From Candidatus Latescibacterota bacterium (lineage in GTDB: Bacteria > JAAXHH01 > JACQVL01), in NCBI GenBank assembly GCA_016209865.1, contig JACQVL010000114.1, positions 1 to 17,711 on the forward strand: 17,711 nt of DNA, given 5' to 3'. Both the position numbers and the translations under genes were made by a program. The notes under the pieces are model-generated. The model saw only the letters and a list, made by a program, of their open reading frames with translations. It did not search any database and had not been told where the DNA came from. Shown here piece by piece: positions 7,562 to 14,443 of this stretch; the stretch's first letter is position 1; each line of letters starts with the position of its first letter.

Positions 7562-7864
7562 ACCGGGGCAAGTCCACCTCCGCGTGAGCGATTACCAATG
7601 GAGCAGGGACTACGATGGGGAGCTGCATCAGGCCTGCCTTTCATCCAGCAATGCGCTGCCGGGGCCTGAAAGTAGCTCGTTGAGTCAGAAATGTCAAATC
7701 ACAACAGTCGAGATAATCGATCCAGGTTATTCGAGACTACACAGACAGGTTGGAAATATCCTACACCCTCATACATCCTACACCTGGGACGAGGCTGTGT
7801 GGCGTGACAGGCAGCATCGCCGGAGCAGTCTGGTACAGTTCGGGTGTGCCGATGTCGAAGAACG
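7562..7864. other. Gene-free interval between propeller gene and IS630 remnant
   Basis: No credible coding sequence is visible here on either strand. The interval holds the minus-strand promoter described separately. It also has a bulged hairpin in which TCGAGATAA (7708-7716) pairs with TTATTCGA (7727-7734), and a direct repeat ATCCTACACC at 7758-7767 and 7775-7784, a 17-base period. The right part, next to the transposase remnant, may be old insertion-sequence end DNA, but no terminal inverted repeat could be matched by eye. Confidence 0.5.
7669..7697 (-). promoter_or_regulatory. Probable promoter of the propeller/DinB gene pair
   Basis: Read on the minus strand there is TTGACA (7697-7692), then exactly 17 bases, then TACTTT (7674-7669). 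The -35 box is perfect. The -10 box keeps the three most important positions (first T, second A, last T) but is otherwise weak. Transcription would begin near 7662 and leave a leader of about 100-140 bases before the propeller gene. No other promoter candidate was found for this minus-strand unit. Confidence 0.5.
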
Positions 7865-8966
7865 TCACCTCATCAGCATACGCCCAACAGGGGGCGTGGT
7901 GGCGGACGAGGAGAGGAAGCGTGTGAAAATGCTGAACCACCGTTCTACTTGATTCAACCAGGAGGGATGCTTCGGCGTATAGATAAACCGAAGGCGATGC
8001 GTGGGGTCTTGTAAAAAGGCGGCACGCGTCGCCATGGATGCGAGCAGGCCCGCCTCGCCTTTGATACCGAGGTCATCGTTGATCGCGCAGGCTTGGGCGA
8101 CCAAGCGGACTAACGCCTCGGATTTCTGAATATTGAGTTGATCCACAATGAACACCCATGCGGCCTCGGGCGCAGTGGCGATCGGTTGCCCAATGTGCTG
8201 GGCAAAGTCCTCTTCCGTGCGGGTCGGCCCCAGGGACGCGGGCACAAGCTGCCCTGTCGCCACGGCGAAGCTGACGATCAAGGCTTGCGTGCCATGCCGG
8301 GTGTAGTCAACTTCCTGCCGTTCCGGGATCCCTGGGATCATCGGGCGAGGCGGGTGGTTCCGCTCGAGCGCTTGGATGCCCGGTTTTTCATCGCAGCTCA
8401 TCAATTGGATGCCCTGCTGCGCCAGGGGGAGAGCCTGCGCAGACAAGTCACGGACCGTCTTGACCTCCTGATCGAATTGCGCAGGATCACGGGCGCGGTC
8501 GTGATGCAGCCAGTACTCGACCCGATGGGGCTGTAAGTCCGCCTCCTTTTAAAAGACGCCCCACTTGGCAGGGCGAGATCCAGGGGACAATGCCGCGCGT
8601 GATCACCTCCGCGGCCAATTCCTGGGGCGTCCAGTGACTCACGGGGCGGCCTGAAGCCTCGACCGGCTCACAGGCGACGGCGATGATCTGACAGATTTGC
8701 TCGGCGTGAAACGTGGCCGGCGCACCACTCCGGGGGGCATCGGCGAGCACGGTCTGGATCACCTGCCGTAAGGCGGTGGCGTCGGCCTCCGCTTCCACTC
8801 TGCCCCCCCGGATCGAGGCCTCATGCCAGCGCTGCCGCCAGGTGCGGACGGTATCGCGATGGAGGTCCAAGGTCGCCGCAATATGTTGGAGACGCGCCCC
8901 GGTGGCGGCGTGGAGAATGATCCGGCCGGGCCTGAAGGGGGGACGGCCTGTCAGACGAGTGGTCAG
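7865..8966 (-). pseudogene. Decayed IS630-family transposase
   Basis: Read on the minus strand, the N-terminal helix-turn-helix half (from about 8966 to 8487) contains LQHIAATLDLHRDTVRTW and [11 protein letters not shown]. The catalytic half (down to 7865) is in another frame and carries [26 protein letters not shown] and [12 protein letters not shown]. These supply the Asp, Asp and Glu of the DDE triad of the IS630/Tc1 group. The halves join if the frame moves by one base at CTTTTAAAAGG (8544-8555), where the shifted frame continues [13 protein letters not shown]. There is no ATG, GTG or TTG ahead of the conserved N-terminus: an in-frame TGA at 8978-8976 is followed only by CTG. After the catalytic Glu the C-terminal tail is missing or scrambled. 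It is most likely an inactive remnant; programmed frameshifting is a weaker alternative. Confidence 0.85.
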
Positions 8967-8978
8967 ATCAGCCGGTCA

Positions 8979-9473
8979 CGCGGTCCTGGGACCGGCTCGT
9001 TGAGATCCCTTCGCCTTCGTAGTGAGGAGGACCACGTTCCGCGCCGTCGTCACGCCCGTGCGTCGCCGATGGCGGCGACCGGCTTCCCGGATTCGCCTGC
9101 CGGAAAGACTTCTTGACTTTGCGGAGGCGTTGTGTCATACTACGCGCACCCACTCCTTGACTTCTTCCTCCATCACGTGGTCTGACGCGCGCCGGATCAC
9201 GGGGTCGCCCCGGGCGGCCGCCTCCCCAGGGGGTGAGCCTGGGGTGGCCTGCCCGTCATAAGACGGCAAAGGCGCTTCTGTCGCGCTCGATCCTCGTCGT
9301 TCGTGTCCCTTCACGAAGGACACAGAGACACCATTCCGTCTCACACAACCAAGAGGGAGGGTCTTCTGCACACACGCTTAATGGCCGAAGAAATTCCATG
9401 ATGGAAGGAGCAGGGAGAGATCGTTCAGTACACTTAGCGTTAGGCGTTCGCCAGAGCCATTAAGGTATCCATC
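8979..9473. other. Gene-free interval between IS630 remnant and NUDIX gene
   Basis: About 495 bases contain no coding sequence I can support; the short open frames have no ribosome site and no recognisable composition. The interval does hold one good promoter (9113-9141). It also holds two small hairpins close together: GTGTCC pairing with GGACAC around 9302-9322, and GAGAC pairing with GTCTC around 9327-9344. The left edge may include remains of the IS630 element end. The right edge leads to the NUDIX gene. Confidence 0.5.
9113..9141 (+). promoter_or_regulatory. Candidate sigma-70 promoter in a gene-free interval
   Basis: TTGACT (9113-9118) and CATACT (9136-9141) are separated by 17 bases, five of six and four of six matches to the consensus boxes. 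Transcription would start near 9148. The next supported start codon is at 9474, so the promoter either drives the NUDIX gene through a leader of more than 300 bases or makes an untranslated RNA. Confidence 0.45.
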
Positions 9474-9926
9474 GTGCCTCTCCTCAAACAGAAGGTGGTC
9501 GCCTATATTACTCACGAGGATCGCCTCCTCGTCTTCCGCCATCCGGCTGCACCCGAAGCCGGCATCCAGGTGCCCGCAGGGACGCTGCACGCGGGGGAGC
9601 CGCCCGCCGTCGGGGTCATGCGGGAAGCCCTCGAAGAAACGGGACTCCCAGCGTTGACACTGGTACGGTTGCTGGGGGAGTATGTCTGGGATCTGGCTCC
9701 CCTGGGGCTGGCTGAACGCCATCAGCGCTGGGTGTACCATCTGCGGTATGAGGGAGAGCCGCCCGTCACTTGGCGTCACGCAGAGACCGATCCCTCGGAT
9801 GGGAGTGTGAAGCCGATAGTGTTTGAGTTCGCGTGGGTCCGGGTGCCGCAGGAGGTGCCGCTGCTCAGCGGAGATCAGGGACGGTGGTTGCCGCAATTAC
9901 TCGAATCGCTCTCTGCGCCCGCCTAA
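9474..9926 (+). CDS. NUDIX hydrolase
   Basis: The 150-residue protein is a single NUDIX domain. Its signature is complete: Gly36, five residues, Glu42, seven residues, then REALEETGL at 50-58, which supplies the metal-binding glutamates. The family hydrolyses nucleoside diphosphates linked to another group. The sequence does not fix whether the substrate is a damaged nucleotide, a dinucleotide polyphosphate or a nucleotide sugar. No extra domains or signal peptide are present. The start is a GTG with only a weak TAAGGT seven bases before it, but the conserved domain begins at once, so a much later start is unlikely. It is followed after 112 bases by an unrelated membrane-anchored protein. Confidence 0.87.
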   Translation: MPLLKQKVVAYITHEDRLLVFRHPAAPEAGIQVPAGTLHAGEPPAVGVMREALEETGLPALTLVRLLGEYVWDLAPLGLAERHQRWVYHLRYEGEPPVTWRHAETDPSDGSVKPIVFEFAWVRVPQEVPLLSGDQGRWLPQLLESLSAPA

Positions 9927-10038
9927 CCACGCGCTGCGGGCCGAGACGAGTAGGGTCCGCCTCGACCACGCAGACCCACTCGTTCTCTTCGGTGAGGCGC
10001 GGGTCGAGCGCCAACCCACAGAATAGGAGGACACCACG

Positions 10039-10668
10039 ATGGCCAAGCTCGGACAGTCTGTGCTTCTCGTGTATGCGGGCGTCTTGACGGCAGTCTTCGC
10101 CCTCACCGTGTGGACCGGCTTCGCCTCCCCGCAGTCCACGAGCTTCGATGAGTTGACCGTCCAGCGCCTCAATATCGTCGAGCCGGATGGGACGTTACGC
10201 CTGGTGCTGTCCAATCATGCGCGCTTCCCCGGCATCATCGTCCGCGGCCAGGAGCGCCCCTACGAGCGACCGCAGGCCGGCCTCTTGTTCTTCAACGACG
10301 AGGGGACCGAAACCGGCGGTCTCATTTTTGGGGGCCGCCAGACTGCCCAGGGGGCGGTGGTGGATGCCGGGGGCAGTCTCACGTTCGATCGGTATGAAGG
10401 CAATCAGGAGGTGCAGTTACTCGGCGTGTACGATAACACCGACCGGATTGCCGGGCTGATCGTGTCGGATAGTCCCCCGCAGGCGCCGAGTTATCGCCGT
10501 CTCTTTGTGGGGCGCGGGGCCGACGGGACGGCCACGGTGGCGCTGATGGATGCCCAGGGGAAGCCACGCCTCCGGCTGCAGGTCACGGCCGACGGGACTC
10601 CGAGTCTGGCGCTACTGGACGCCCAGGGGCGGGTCGTCAATGAGCTGCGGCCCGCGAAGTCGGAGTGA
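10039..10668 (+). CDS. Membrane-anchored beta-rich protein of unknown function
   Basis: The 209-residue protein has one N-terminal hydrophobic helix (about residues 8-28) that serves as an uncleaved anchor or signal. The rest is extracytoplasmic and rich in short beta strands. The segment after the helix contains VEPDGTLRLVLSN, RFPGIIV and GLLFFNDEG. Near the C-terminus there is an internal repeat: ADGTATVALMDAQGK (161-175) and ADGTPSLALLDAQGR (184-198). I have the impression that similar anchored proteins with DGTxRLVLSN and DAQGxxR motifs occur widely in environmental bacteria without known function. No catalytic motif is recognisable. The ATG is preceded by AGGAGG (10025-10030) at ideal spacing. 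The downstream neighbour is a broken acetyltransferase gene, so the operon context gives no clue. Confidence 0.72.
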   Translation: MAKLGQSVLLVYAGVLTAVFALTVWTGFASPQSTSFDELTVQRLNIVEPDGTLRLVLSNHARFPGIIVRGQERPYERPQAGLLFFNDEGTETGGLIFGGRQTAQGAVVDAGGSLTFDRYEGNQEVQLLGVYDNTDRIAGLIVSDSPPQAPSYRRLFVGRGADGTATVALMDAQGKPRLRLQVTADGTPSLALLDAQGRVVNELRPAKSE

Positions 10669-10740
10669 GCGGCAGTGGTCTTGTTCCCTGCTATGGGCGC
10701 TCTATTCGTTCGAGCGGCGGCGTGATACATGAGGACTACC

Positions 10741-10951
10741 ATGGCAATCGAAACCACGCATCTCTACCTGTTACCCTATTCGCCCGCGCATCTGCTCGCG
10801 TTGCTCGAAAGGGGTCCAGCAATTCGAGGCGCAGATCGGCCTGGCGGCCGCGGAGGGCCTGCGGGACTTCATCGTGTCGGATGAGGTCTCGCCCGCCTGG
10901 CTCACCCGACTCCGCGCCTCGACGAACGGACCAGGCACCGGCCCTCCGTGA
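10741..10951 (+). pseudogene. Frameshifted, truncated GNAT-type acetyltransferase remnant
   Basis: An ATG at 10741, with GAGG six bases upstream, opens the frame MAIETTHLYLLPYSPAHL, which runs on as LALLE. After the codons around 10807-10813 (GAAAGGGG) the conserved reading moves by one base. It then continues GVQQFEAQIGLAAAEGLR and DFIVSDEVSPAWLTRLR before a TGA at 10949-10951. The combined text matches the N-terminal part of a GNAT-family protein that I recognise by pattern. The acetyl-CoA-binding core, about 100 residues, is absent. Without the shift the first frame ends at a TGA soon after. The gene is therefore both frameshifted and truncated, and the NUDIX gene begins 28 bases later, which suggests a deletion. 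Confidence 0.7.
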
Positions 10952-10979
10952 CGGGACGCTGGTCATAAGGATTTTCGTG

Positions 10980-11558
10980 ATGTCTTCCGACCGACTCCGC
11001 TCGACGACGACCAGCCGGACAGTCCTGTACGAGGGGACGTATCTCTCCGTCTATAAAGACGCGATCCGGCTGCCGAACGGACAGACCGCCGTCCGGGAGA
11101 TCGTCCGCGCGCCCAGCGCGGTCGGCATCGTGGCCATCGACCCGCAGGGTCAGGTTGTGCTCGTCCGCCAGTACCGCGAGGCCGTCCGGCAGGCGCTCAT
11201 CGAGATTCCCGCCGGGATCATCGACACACGGGCCGGGGAATCTCCCCTCCAGACCGCCCACCGGGAGTTAGCGGAAGAGACGGGCTACCGGGCCGACCGG
11301 ATCGACCTGCTCGTCCCCGCGTACTACTTCGCGGAGGGGTTCTGCGACGCCACGATGGAGTTGTACTTCGCACGGGACCTCGCCCACGTCGAACGGCCGG
11401 TCGAAGGGGATGCCACCGAACTCGTCGAGGTCGTCCTGATGCCGTTCGACGAGGCGTACGCCCGGAACCTGCGGGGGGAATTCCCGGACGCGAAGACGAA
11501 ACTCGGCCTGATGGCCGCGAAGAGGGCGATGACAAAGGCAGTGACGAGTGACCAGTGA
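10980..11558 (+). CDS. NUDIX hydrolase, ADP-ribose pyrophosphatase-like
   Basis: The 192-residue protein follows the ADP-ribose pyrophosphatase pattern. An N-terminal strand pair (VLYEGTYLSVYKDAIRLPNG) is followed by VREIVRAPSAVGIVA, then VVLVRQYREAV and EIPAGIID, and the catalytic RELAEETGY at 95-103. The loop between the Gly79 and the first conserved Glu87 is two residues longer than the strict consensus, which is tolerated in this subgroup. The enzyme would hydrolyse ADP-ribose or a similar nucleoside diphosphate sugar in the cytoplasm. The ATG at 10980 has AAGGA eight bases upstream; the open frame further upstream runs through the acetyltransferase remnant and is ignored. The last residues, VTSDQ, and the stop codon are encoded by a tandem GTGACGA repeat, so the true ancestral C-terminus may have been altered. 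Confidence 0.85.
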   Translation: MSSDRLRSTTTSRTVLYEGTYLSVYKDAIRLPNGQTAVREIVRAPSAVGIVAIDPQGQVVLVRQYREAVRQALIEIPAGIIDTRAGESPLQTAHRELAEETGYRADRIDLLVPAYYFAEGFCDATMELYFARDLAHVERPVEGDATELVEVVLMPFDEAYARNLRGEFPDAKTKLGLMAAKRAMTKAVTSDQ

Positions 11559-11568
11559 CGAGTGACGA
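11541..11568 (+). repeat. Tandem GTGACGA heptamer array, four units
   Basis: Four consecutive 7-base units (GTGACGA, GTGACCA, GTGACGA, GTGACGA) cross the end of the NUDIX gene; its TGA stop is inside the third unit. The same heptamer appears inverted at 11682-11702, so the spacer between this gene and the next is bracketed by inverted tandem arrays. Confidence 0.8.
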
Positions 11569-11587
11569 GCGAGCACAAGACCATAGA

Positions 11588-11640
11588 TGAATTCCCGCTC
11601 CCCGCTTCCGCGAGGACAGGTTTCGTAGGAATGACAGCTT
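11588..11640. repeat. Extragenic palindrome-like element within the heptamer bracket
   Basis: The segment begins with ATTCC (11591-11595) and ends with GGAAT (11628-11632), enclosing a GC-rich region with CGCTCCCCGCTTCCGCGAGG and TTTCGTA. It resembles the widespread bacterial intergenic palindromes of the TCATTCCTACGAA type. There is no coding potential. It could be a dispersed repeat family in this genome. Confidence 0.45.
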
Positions 11641-11681
11641 TAGACACTATTGTCACAAGAGAACTGACGAGCCGTTATTAC

Positions 11682-11702
11682 TCGTCACTTGTCACTCGTC
11701 AC
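11682..11702 (-). repeat. Inverted GTGACGA heptamer array, three units
   Basis: Three consecutive units read TCGTCAC, TTGTCAC, TCGTCAC on the plus strand, the reverse complement of the array at 11541-11568. It ends eight bases before the AAGGAGGT ribosome site of the next gene. The two arrays could pair in RNA across a loop of about 113 bases. Confidence 0.75.
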
Positions 11703-11719
11703 TGCAGTAAGGAGGTCGT

Positions 11720-12538
11720 ATGACGCTCCACGGGGTGGCATCGCAGGTGTACGTCTGGATGCAGACGTACAGCCGGCAGGGACAGAAGTTCGAGGAACAT
11801 CTGGACGAGGTGTTGAGTGACATCGCGGCGGCGCGGTACGACGGGGTGGAGACGTTCGCTTCCCTGATTGCCACCCCGGAGCAGGCTGACTGGCTCCGCC
11901 GGTCGTGCGACCGGTATCGTCTGCAGCTCATCAGTCTGTACCAGGGCGGGGTCTACCACACGCGCGACGAGGGGGCGCGGACGGTCGAGGAGACGGTCGC
12001 CCTGGCGCGCCGGGCGTCGGAGGTCGGTTGTCCGGCGCTGAACATCAACCCCAACCCGATCGGCCGGCCGAAGACCGACGAGGAGCTGCGCATCCAGGGC
12101 GAATACCTGAACCGGTTGGGGGCGGCGTTGAAAAATTTGGGGATGACCCTGCGCCTGCACCACCACGACCCGGAGATTCGGGACGACGCGCGGGAGTTCC
12201 GGGCCAACTGCGCGAACACCGACCCGGCGCTCGTCCGTCTCTGCCTCGACCTCCACTGGGTGCTGCGCGGCGGCGGCGACCCGATCGCTCTGCTCCGGGA
12301 ATACGGGTCGCAGGCGGACAGCCTCCACATCCGCAACTCGACCGGCGGGGTCTGGAGTGAGGCTCTGGGGGATGGGGATATCGACTACCGTCAGGTCCGC
12401 GCGACTCTGGAGGCGGTCGGGTTCCAGGGCTGGCTGATCGTCGAGCTGGCGTACGAGCCGCAGACGGTCGTCACCCGGCCGCTGGCGGAGAACATCCGGC
12501 TCAGCCGGGAGTACGTGCGGACGGTGTTCGGGCAGTAG
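11720..12538 (+). CDS. Sugar phosphate isomerase/epimerase-like TIM-barrel protein
   Basis: The 272-residue protein matches the xylose-isomerase-like TIM barrel (AP endonuclease family 2 fold). Likely metal and substrate ligands are Glu44 in GVETFASL, the HHH run at 147-149, Asp177 in LCLDLHWVL, His203 in DSLHIRNS and Glu242 in WLIVELAYE. The usual Glu at the end of the fourth strand appears replaced by His in LRLHHHDPE. Members isomerise or epimerise sugars, inositols or hydroxypyruvate; the substrate cannot be chosen. It is cytoplasmic. AAGGAGGT sits directly before the ATG (11709-11716). The repeat-filled spacer separates it from the NUDIX gene, while the SDR gene follows after 34 bases, suggesting a sugar-related operon with the next two genes. 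Confidence 0.85.
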   Translation: MTLHGVASQVYVWMQTYSRQGQKFEEHLDEVLSDIAAARYDGVETFASLIATPEQADWLRRSCDRYRLQLISLYQGGVYHTRDEGARTVEETVALARRASEVGCPALNINPNPIGRPKTDEELRIQGEYLNRLGAALKNLGMTLRLHHHDPEIRDDAREFRANCANTDPALVRLCLDLHWVLRGGGDPIALLREYGSQADSLHIRNSTGGVWSEALGDGDIDYRQVRATLEAVGFQGWLIVELAYEPQTVVTRPLAENIRLSREYVRTVFGQ

Positions 12539-12572
12539 AAAACGCTTGACAATCGCTGTTCGGAGGGGCTAT

Positions 12573-13553
12573 ATGAGTTTTTGGACAGGCCGGCGGACGC
12601 TGGTGACCGGGGGAACCGGGTTCATCGGGTCGCATCTGGTCGAGCGGCTCCTCGATGAGGGCGCGGCCGTGCGGGTGGTCGGTCGTGATCCTGCCCGCCT
12701 CGACCAGATGATCGGCCGCCGGGCGGCAGCGGTCGAGTTCCTCACCGGCGATCTGCGCGTCCCCGACGTCGCGCATCGGGCCTGTCAGGGCATGGACGCG
12801 GTCTTCCATCTGGCCGGACGGATCGCCGGAGCGGGCTACAACAGCGCCCATCCGGGCACGTCGTTCACCGACAACGTGGCGATCGGGCTTCATCTCCTCG
12901 ACGGAGCCGTCCGGGCCGGGGTCGAGCGGGTCCTCTGCGTGAGTTCCGCCTGCGTCTACCGCCGGCACTGCACCGTGCCGACCCCGGAATCCGAGGGGTT
13001 CGTCGACGACCCGGACGAGGCGAACTTCGGGTACGGGTGGGCGAAACGCGCGCTCGAGGTGCAGGCACGGAGCTATGCGAAGGAATACCCGATCAAGGTC
13101 GGGATCGTCCGTCCGTACAACGCCTACGGCCCGCGGGATAATTTCGACTGGGAGACGAGTCACGTCATCCCCGCGTTGATCCGGAAGGTCGTCGAAGGCC
13201 AGGACCCGCTGATCGTCTGGGGGGACGGGTCGCAGAGCCGGTCGTTCCTGTACGTCTCGGACTTTGTAGAAGGACTGCTGCTCGCCCTCGAACGGTACCC
13301 GGTGTGCGACCCGGTGAACATCGGGACGGATGAGGAGATCGCCGTCGCCGACCTGGTGCGCCTCATCATCGAGCTCGCGGGGAGCCGGGTCCGTGTGCAG
13401 TTCGACCCGACACGCCCGTCCGGTCAGCCGCGCCGCAACGGGGACTTCTCCAGAGCGCGGACGCTCCTCAGCTTCCAGCCGAAGGTTCGGCTGACTGAGG
13501 GCCTCAAGACGACGATCGACTGGTACCTGGCGCAGAGGAACCATGTCCGATGA
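12573..13553 (+). CDS. Extended SDR: NAD-dependent sugar epimerase/dehydratase, GDP-fucose-synthase-like
   Basis: The 326-residue protein has the extended short-chain dehydrogenase layout. TGGTGFIG at 12-19 binds NAD(P), Ser124/Ser125 and Tyr154-x-x-x-Lys158 (YGWAK) form the active site, and PYNAYGPRDNFD at 181-192 leads into SHVIPALIRK. WGDGSQSRSFLYVSDFVEG is the nucleotide-sugar end region. NxYGPxDNFD followed by SHVIPALIRK resembles GDP-L-fucose synthases, but related epimerases share it, so the product is called only at family level. The ATG at 12573 has GGAGGGG (12562-12568); a TTG at 12546 is rejected. Its last four bases overlap the ATG of the glycosyltransferase as ATGA, so the two are translationally coupled. 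Confidence 0.87.
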   Translation: MSFWTGRRTLVTGGTGFIGSHLVERLLDEGAAVRVVGRDPARLDQMIGRRAAAVEFLTGDLRVPDVAHRACQGMDAVFHLAGRIAGAGYNSAHPGTSFTDNVAIGLHLLDGAVRAGVERVLCVSSACVYRRHCTVPTPESEGFVDDPDEANFGYGWAKRALEVQARSYAKEYPIKVGIVRPYNAYGPRDNFDWETSHVIPALIRKVVEGQDPLIVWGDGSQSRSFLYVSDFVEGLLLALERYPVCDPVNIGTDEEIAVADLVRLIIELAGSRVRVQFDPTRPSGQPRRNGDFSRARTLLSFQPKVRLTEGLKTTIDWYLAQRNHVR

Positions 13554-14266
13554 GCCGGCCGCGTTCGACGCTCGTCATCCTCACGCTGAACGAGATCGAG
13601 GGGGTGACGGCGCTCTTCGACCGCATCCCGCTCACGGCGGTGGATGAGTGCCTGGTCGTAGACGGCGGATCGACGGACGGGACGATCGAGTTCTTCCGGC
13701 AGCGCGGCCTCCGGGTCGTCGTGCAGGACGTCAGAGGCCGAGGGGAGGCGTTCCGGGTTGCGATGCGGGAGGCTCAGGGGGAGAATCTGGTGTTCTTCAG
13801 TCCGGACGGGAACGAAGACCCGGCGGACATCCCGCGTCTGATCGCTAAGCTGGATGAAGGGTACGCGATGGTGATCGGGTCGCGGTTCCTCCCCGGCGGG
13901 GCGAACGAAGAGGATGAACGCCGTTTCCCGTGGCGGGCGTGGGCGAACCAGGCGTTCACCATGATCGCCAACGGGCTGTGGGGCGGCCGGCTGACGGATA
14001 GCATCAACGGCTTCCGGGCGATGACCCGGCAGGCGTTTCTCCGGCTGAACCCGGATGGACCCGGGTTTGTGATCGAGTACCAGATGTCGATTCGGGCGCT
14101 CAAATTAGGGCTGCCGGTGGCCGAGATTCCGACACGCGAAGGCCCGCGCATCGGGGGACGCAGCGGCGCACGGTCGATCCCGACCGGCCTCCTCTTCCTG
14201 CGCTACCTGCTCCGCGAGGTGCTCATCGGCCGCCGGTTTCAACCGTATCACGCAAATCTGTCGTAA
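13550..14266 (+). CDS. Family 2 (GT-A) glycosyltransferase
   Basis: This 238-residue protein is a compact GT-A glycosyltransferase of the dolichol-phosphate-mannose-synthase-like group. VVDGGSTDGT at 36-45 binds the nucleotide sugar, GRGEAFRVAMREA follows at 63-75, and SPDGNEDPADI at 84-94 stands at the metal-binding DxD position. TDSINGFRAM near 149-158 is the acceptor-side motif. It has no transmembrane helix, so it likely acts at the cytoplasmic face. Donor and acceptor are unknown. The coupled epimerase upstream suggests it uses a nucleotide sugar made or modified by that enzyme, which is inference. The stop TAA shares its final base with the left inverted repeat of the element at 14266-14405. 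Confidence 0.87.
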   Translation: MSRPRSTLVILTLNEIEGVTALFDRIPLTAVDECLVVDGGSTDGTIEFFRQRGLRVVVQDVRGRGEAFRVAMREAQGENLVFFSPDGNEDPADIPRLIAKLDEGYAMVIGSRFLPGGANEEDERRFPWRAWANQAFTMIANGLWGGRLTDSINGFRAMTRQAFLRLNPDGPGFVIEYQMSIRALKLGLPVAEIPTREGPRIGGRSGARSIPTGLLFLRYLLREVLIGRRFQPYHANLS

Positions 14267-14405
14267 TACCAGTTCTCTATGAGAATTTCGCATTCCTCAC
14301 TCTGTCACCCTGAGCGAAGCGAAGGGTCTCGTCGTGAGATGCTTCGCTGCGCTCAGCATGACATCCTGTTTCCTCGTATGCAGTCCGATCACAGAGAATT
14401 GGTAT
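14266..14405. mobile_element. MITE-like element with terminal inverted repeats and an internal hairpin
   Basis: The left end ATACCAGTTCTCT (14266-14278) is matched by the right end AGAGAATTGGTAT (14393-14405) in inverted orientation, 12 of 13 bases. Between them lies a second palindrome: a 28-base arm (14303-14330) and its mate (14336-14363), identical at 23 of 28 positions around the loop GTCGT. The arms contain CCTGAGCGAAGCGAAG, a repeat often seen between genes in environmental genomes. The 140-base element has no ORF. A clear target duplication is not visible, although TA lies near each end. It may be a non-autonomous element mobilised by an IS630-like transposase, which is inference. Confidence 0.65.
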
Positions 14406-14443
14406 AACTTCTCTCATACACTGTCATCATAGGAGACACTACG

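Noticed and set aside
8968-9153. Short - strand ORF (61 codons) just upstream of the IS630 remnant
   Set aside because: No ribosome site, no recognisable domain and low-complexity composition; possibly leftover insertion-sequence end DNA.
9302-9344. Two small hairpins considered as a rho-independent terminator pair
   Set aside because: Neither stem is followed by a T-rich tail, so they are reported only as possible RNA structure.
12546-12577. TTGACA followed by a TATAT-like box just upstream of the SDR gene
   Set aside because: The would-be -10 box overlaps the start codon, so any transcript would start inside the coding sequence.
12501-13544. Minus-strand frame of about 347 codons opposite the SDR gene
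   Set aside because: It is the mirror of a protein with intact Rossmann and YxxxK motifs, and the frame has no start signal.
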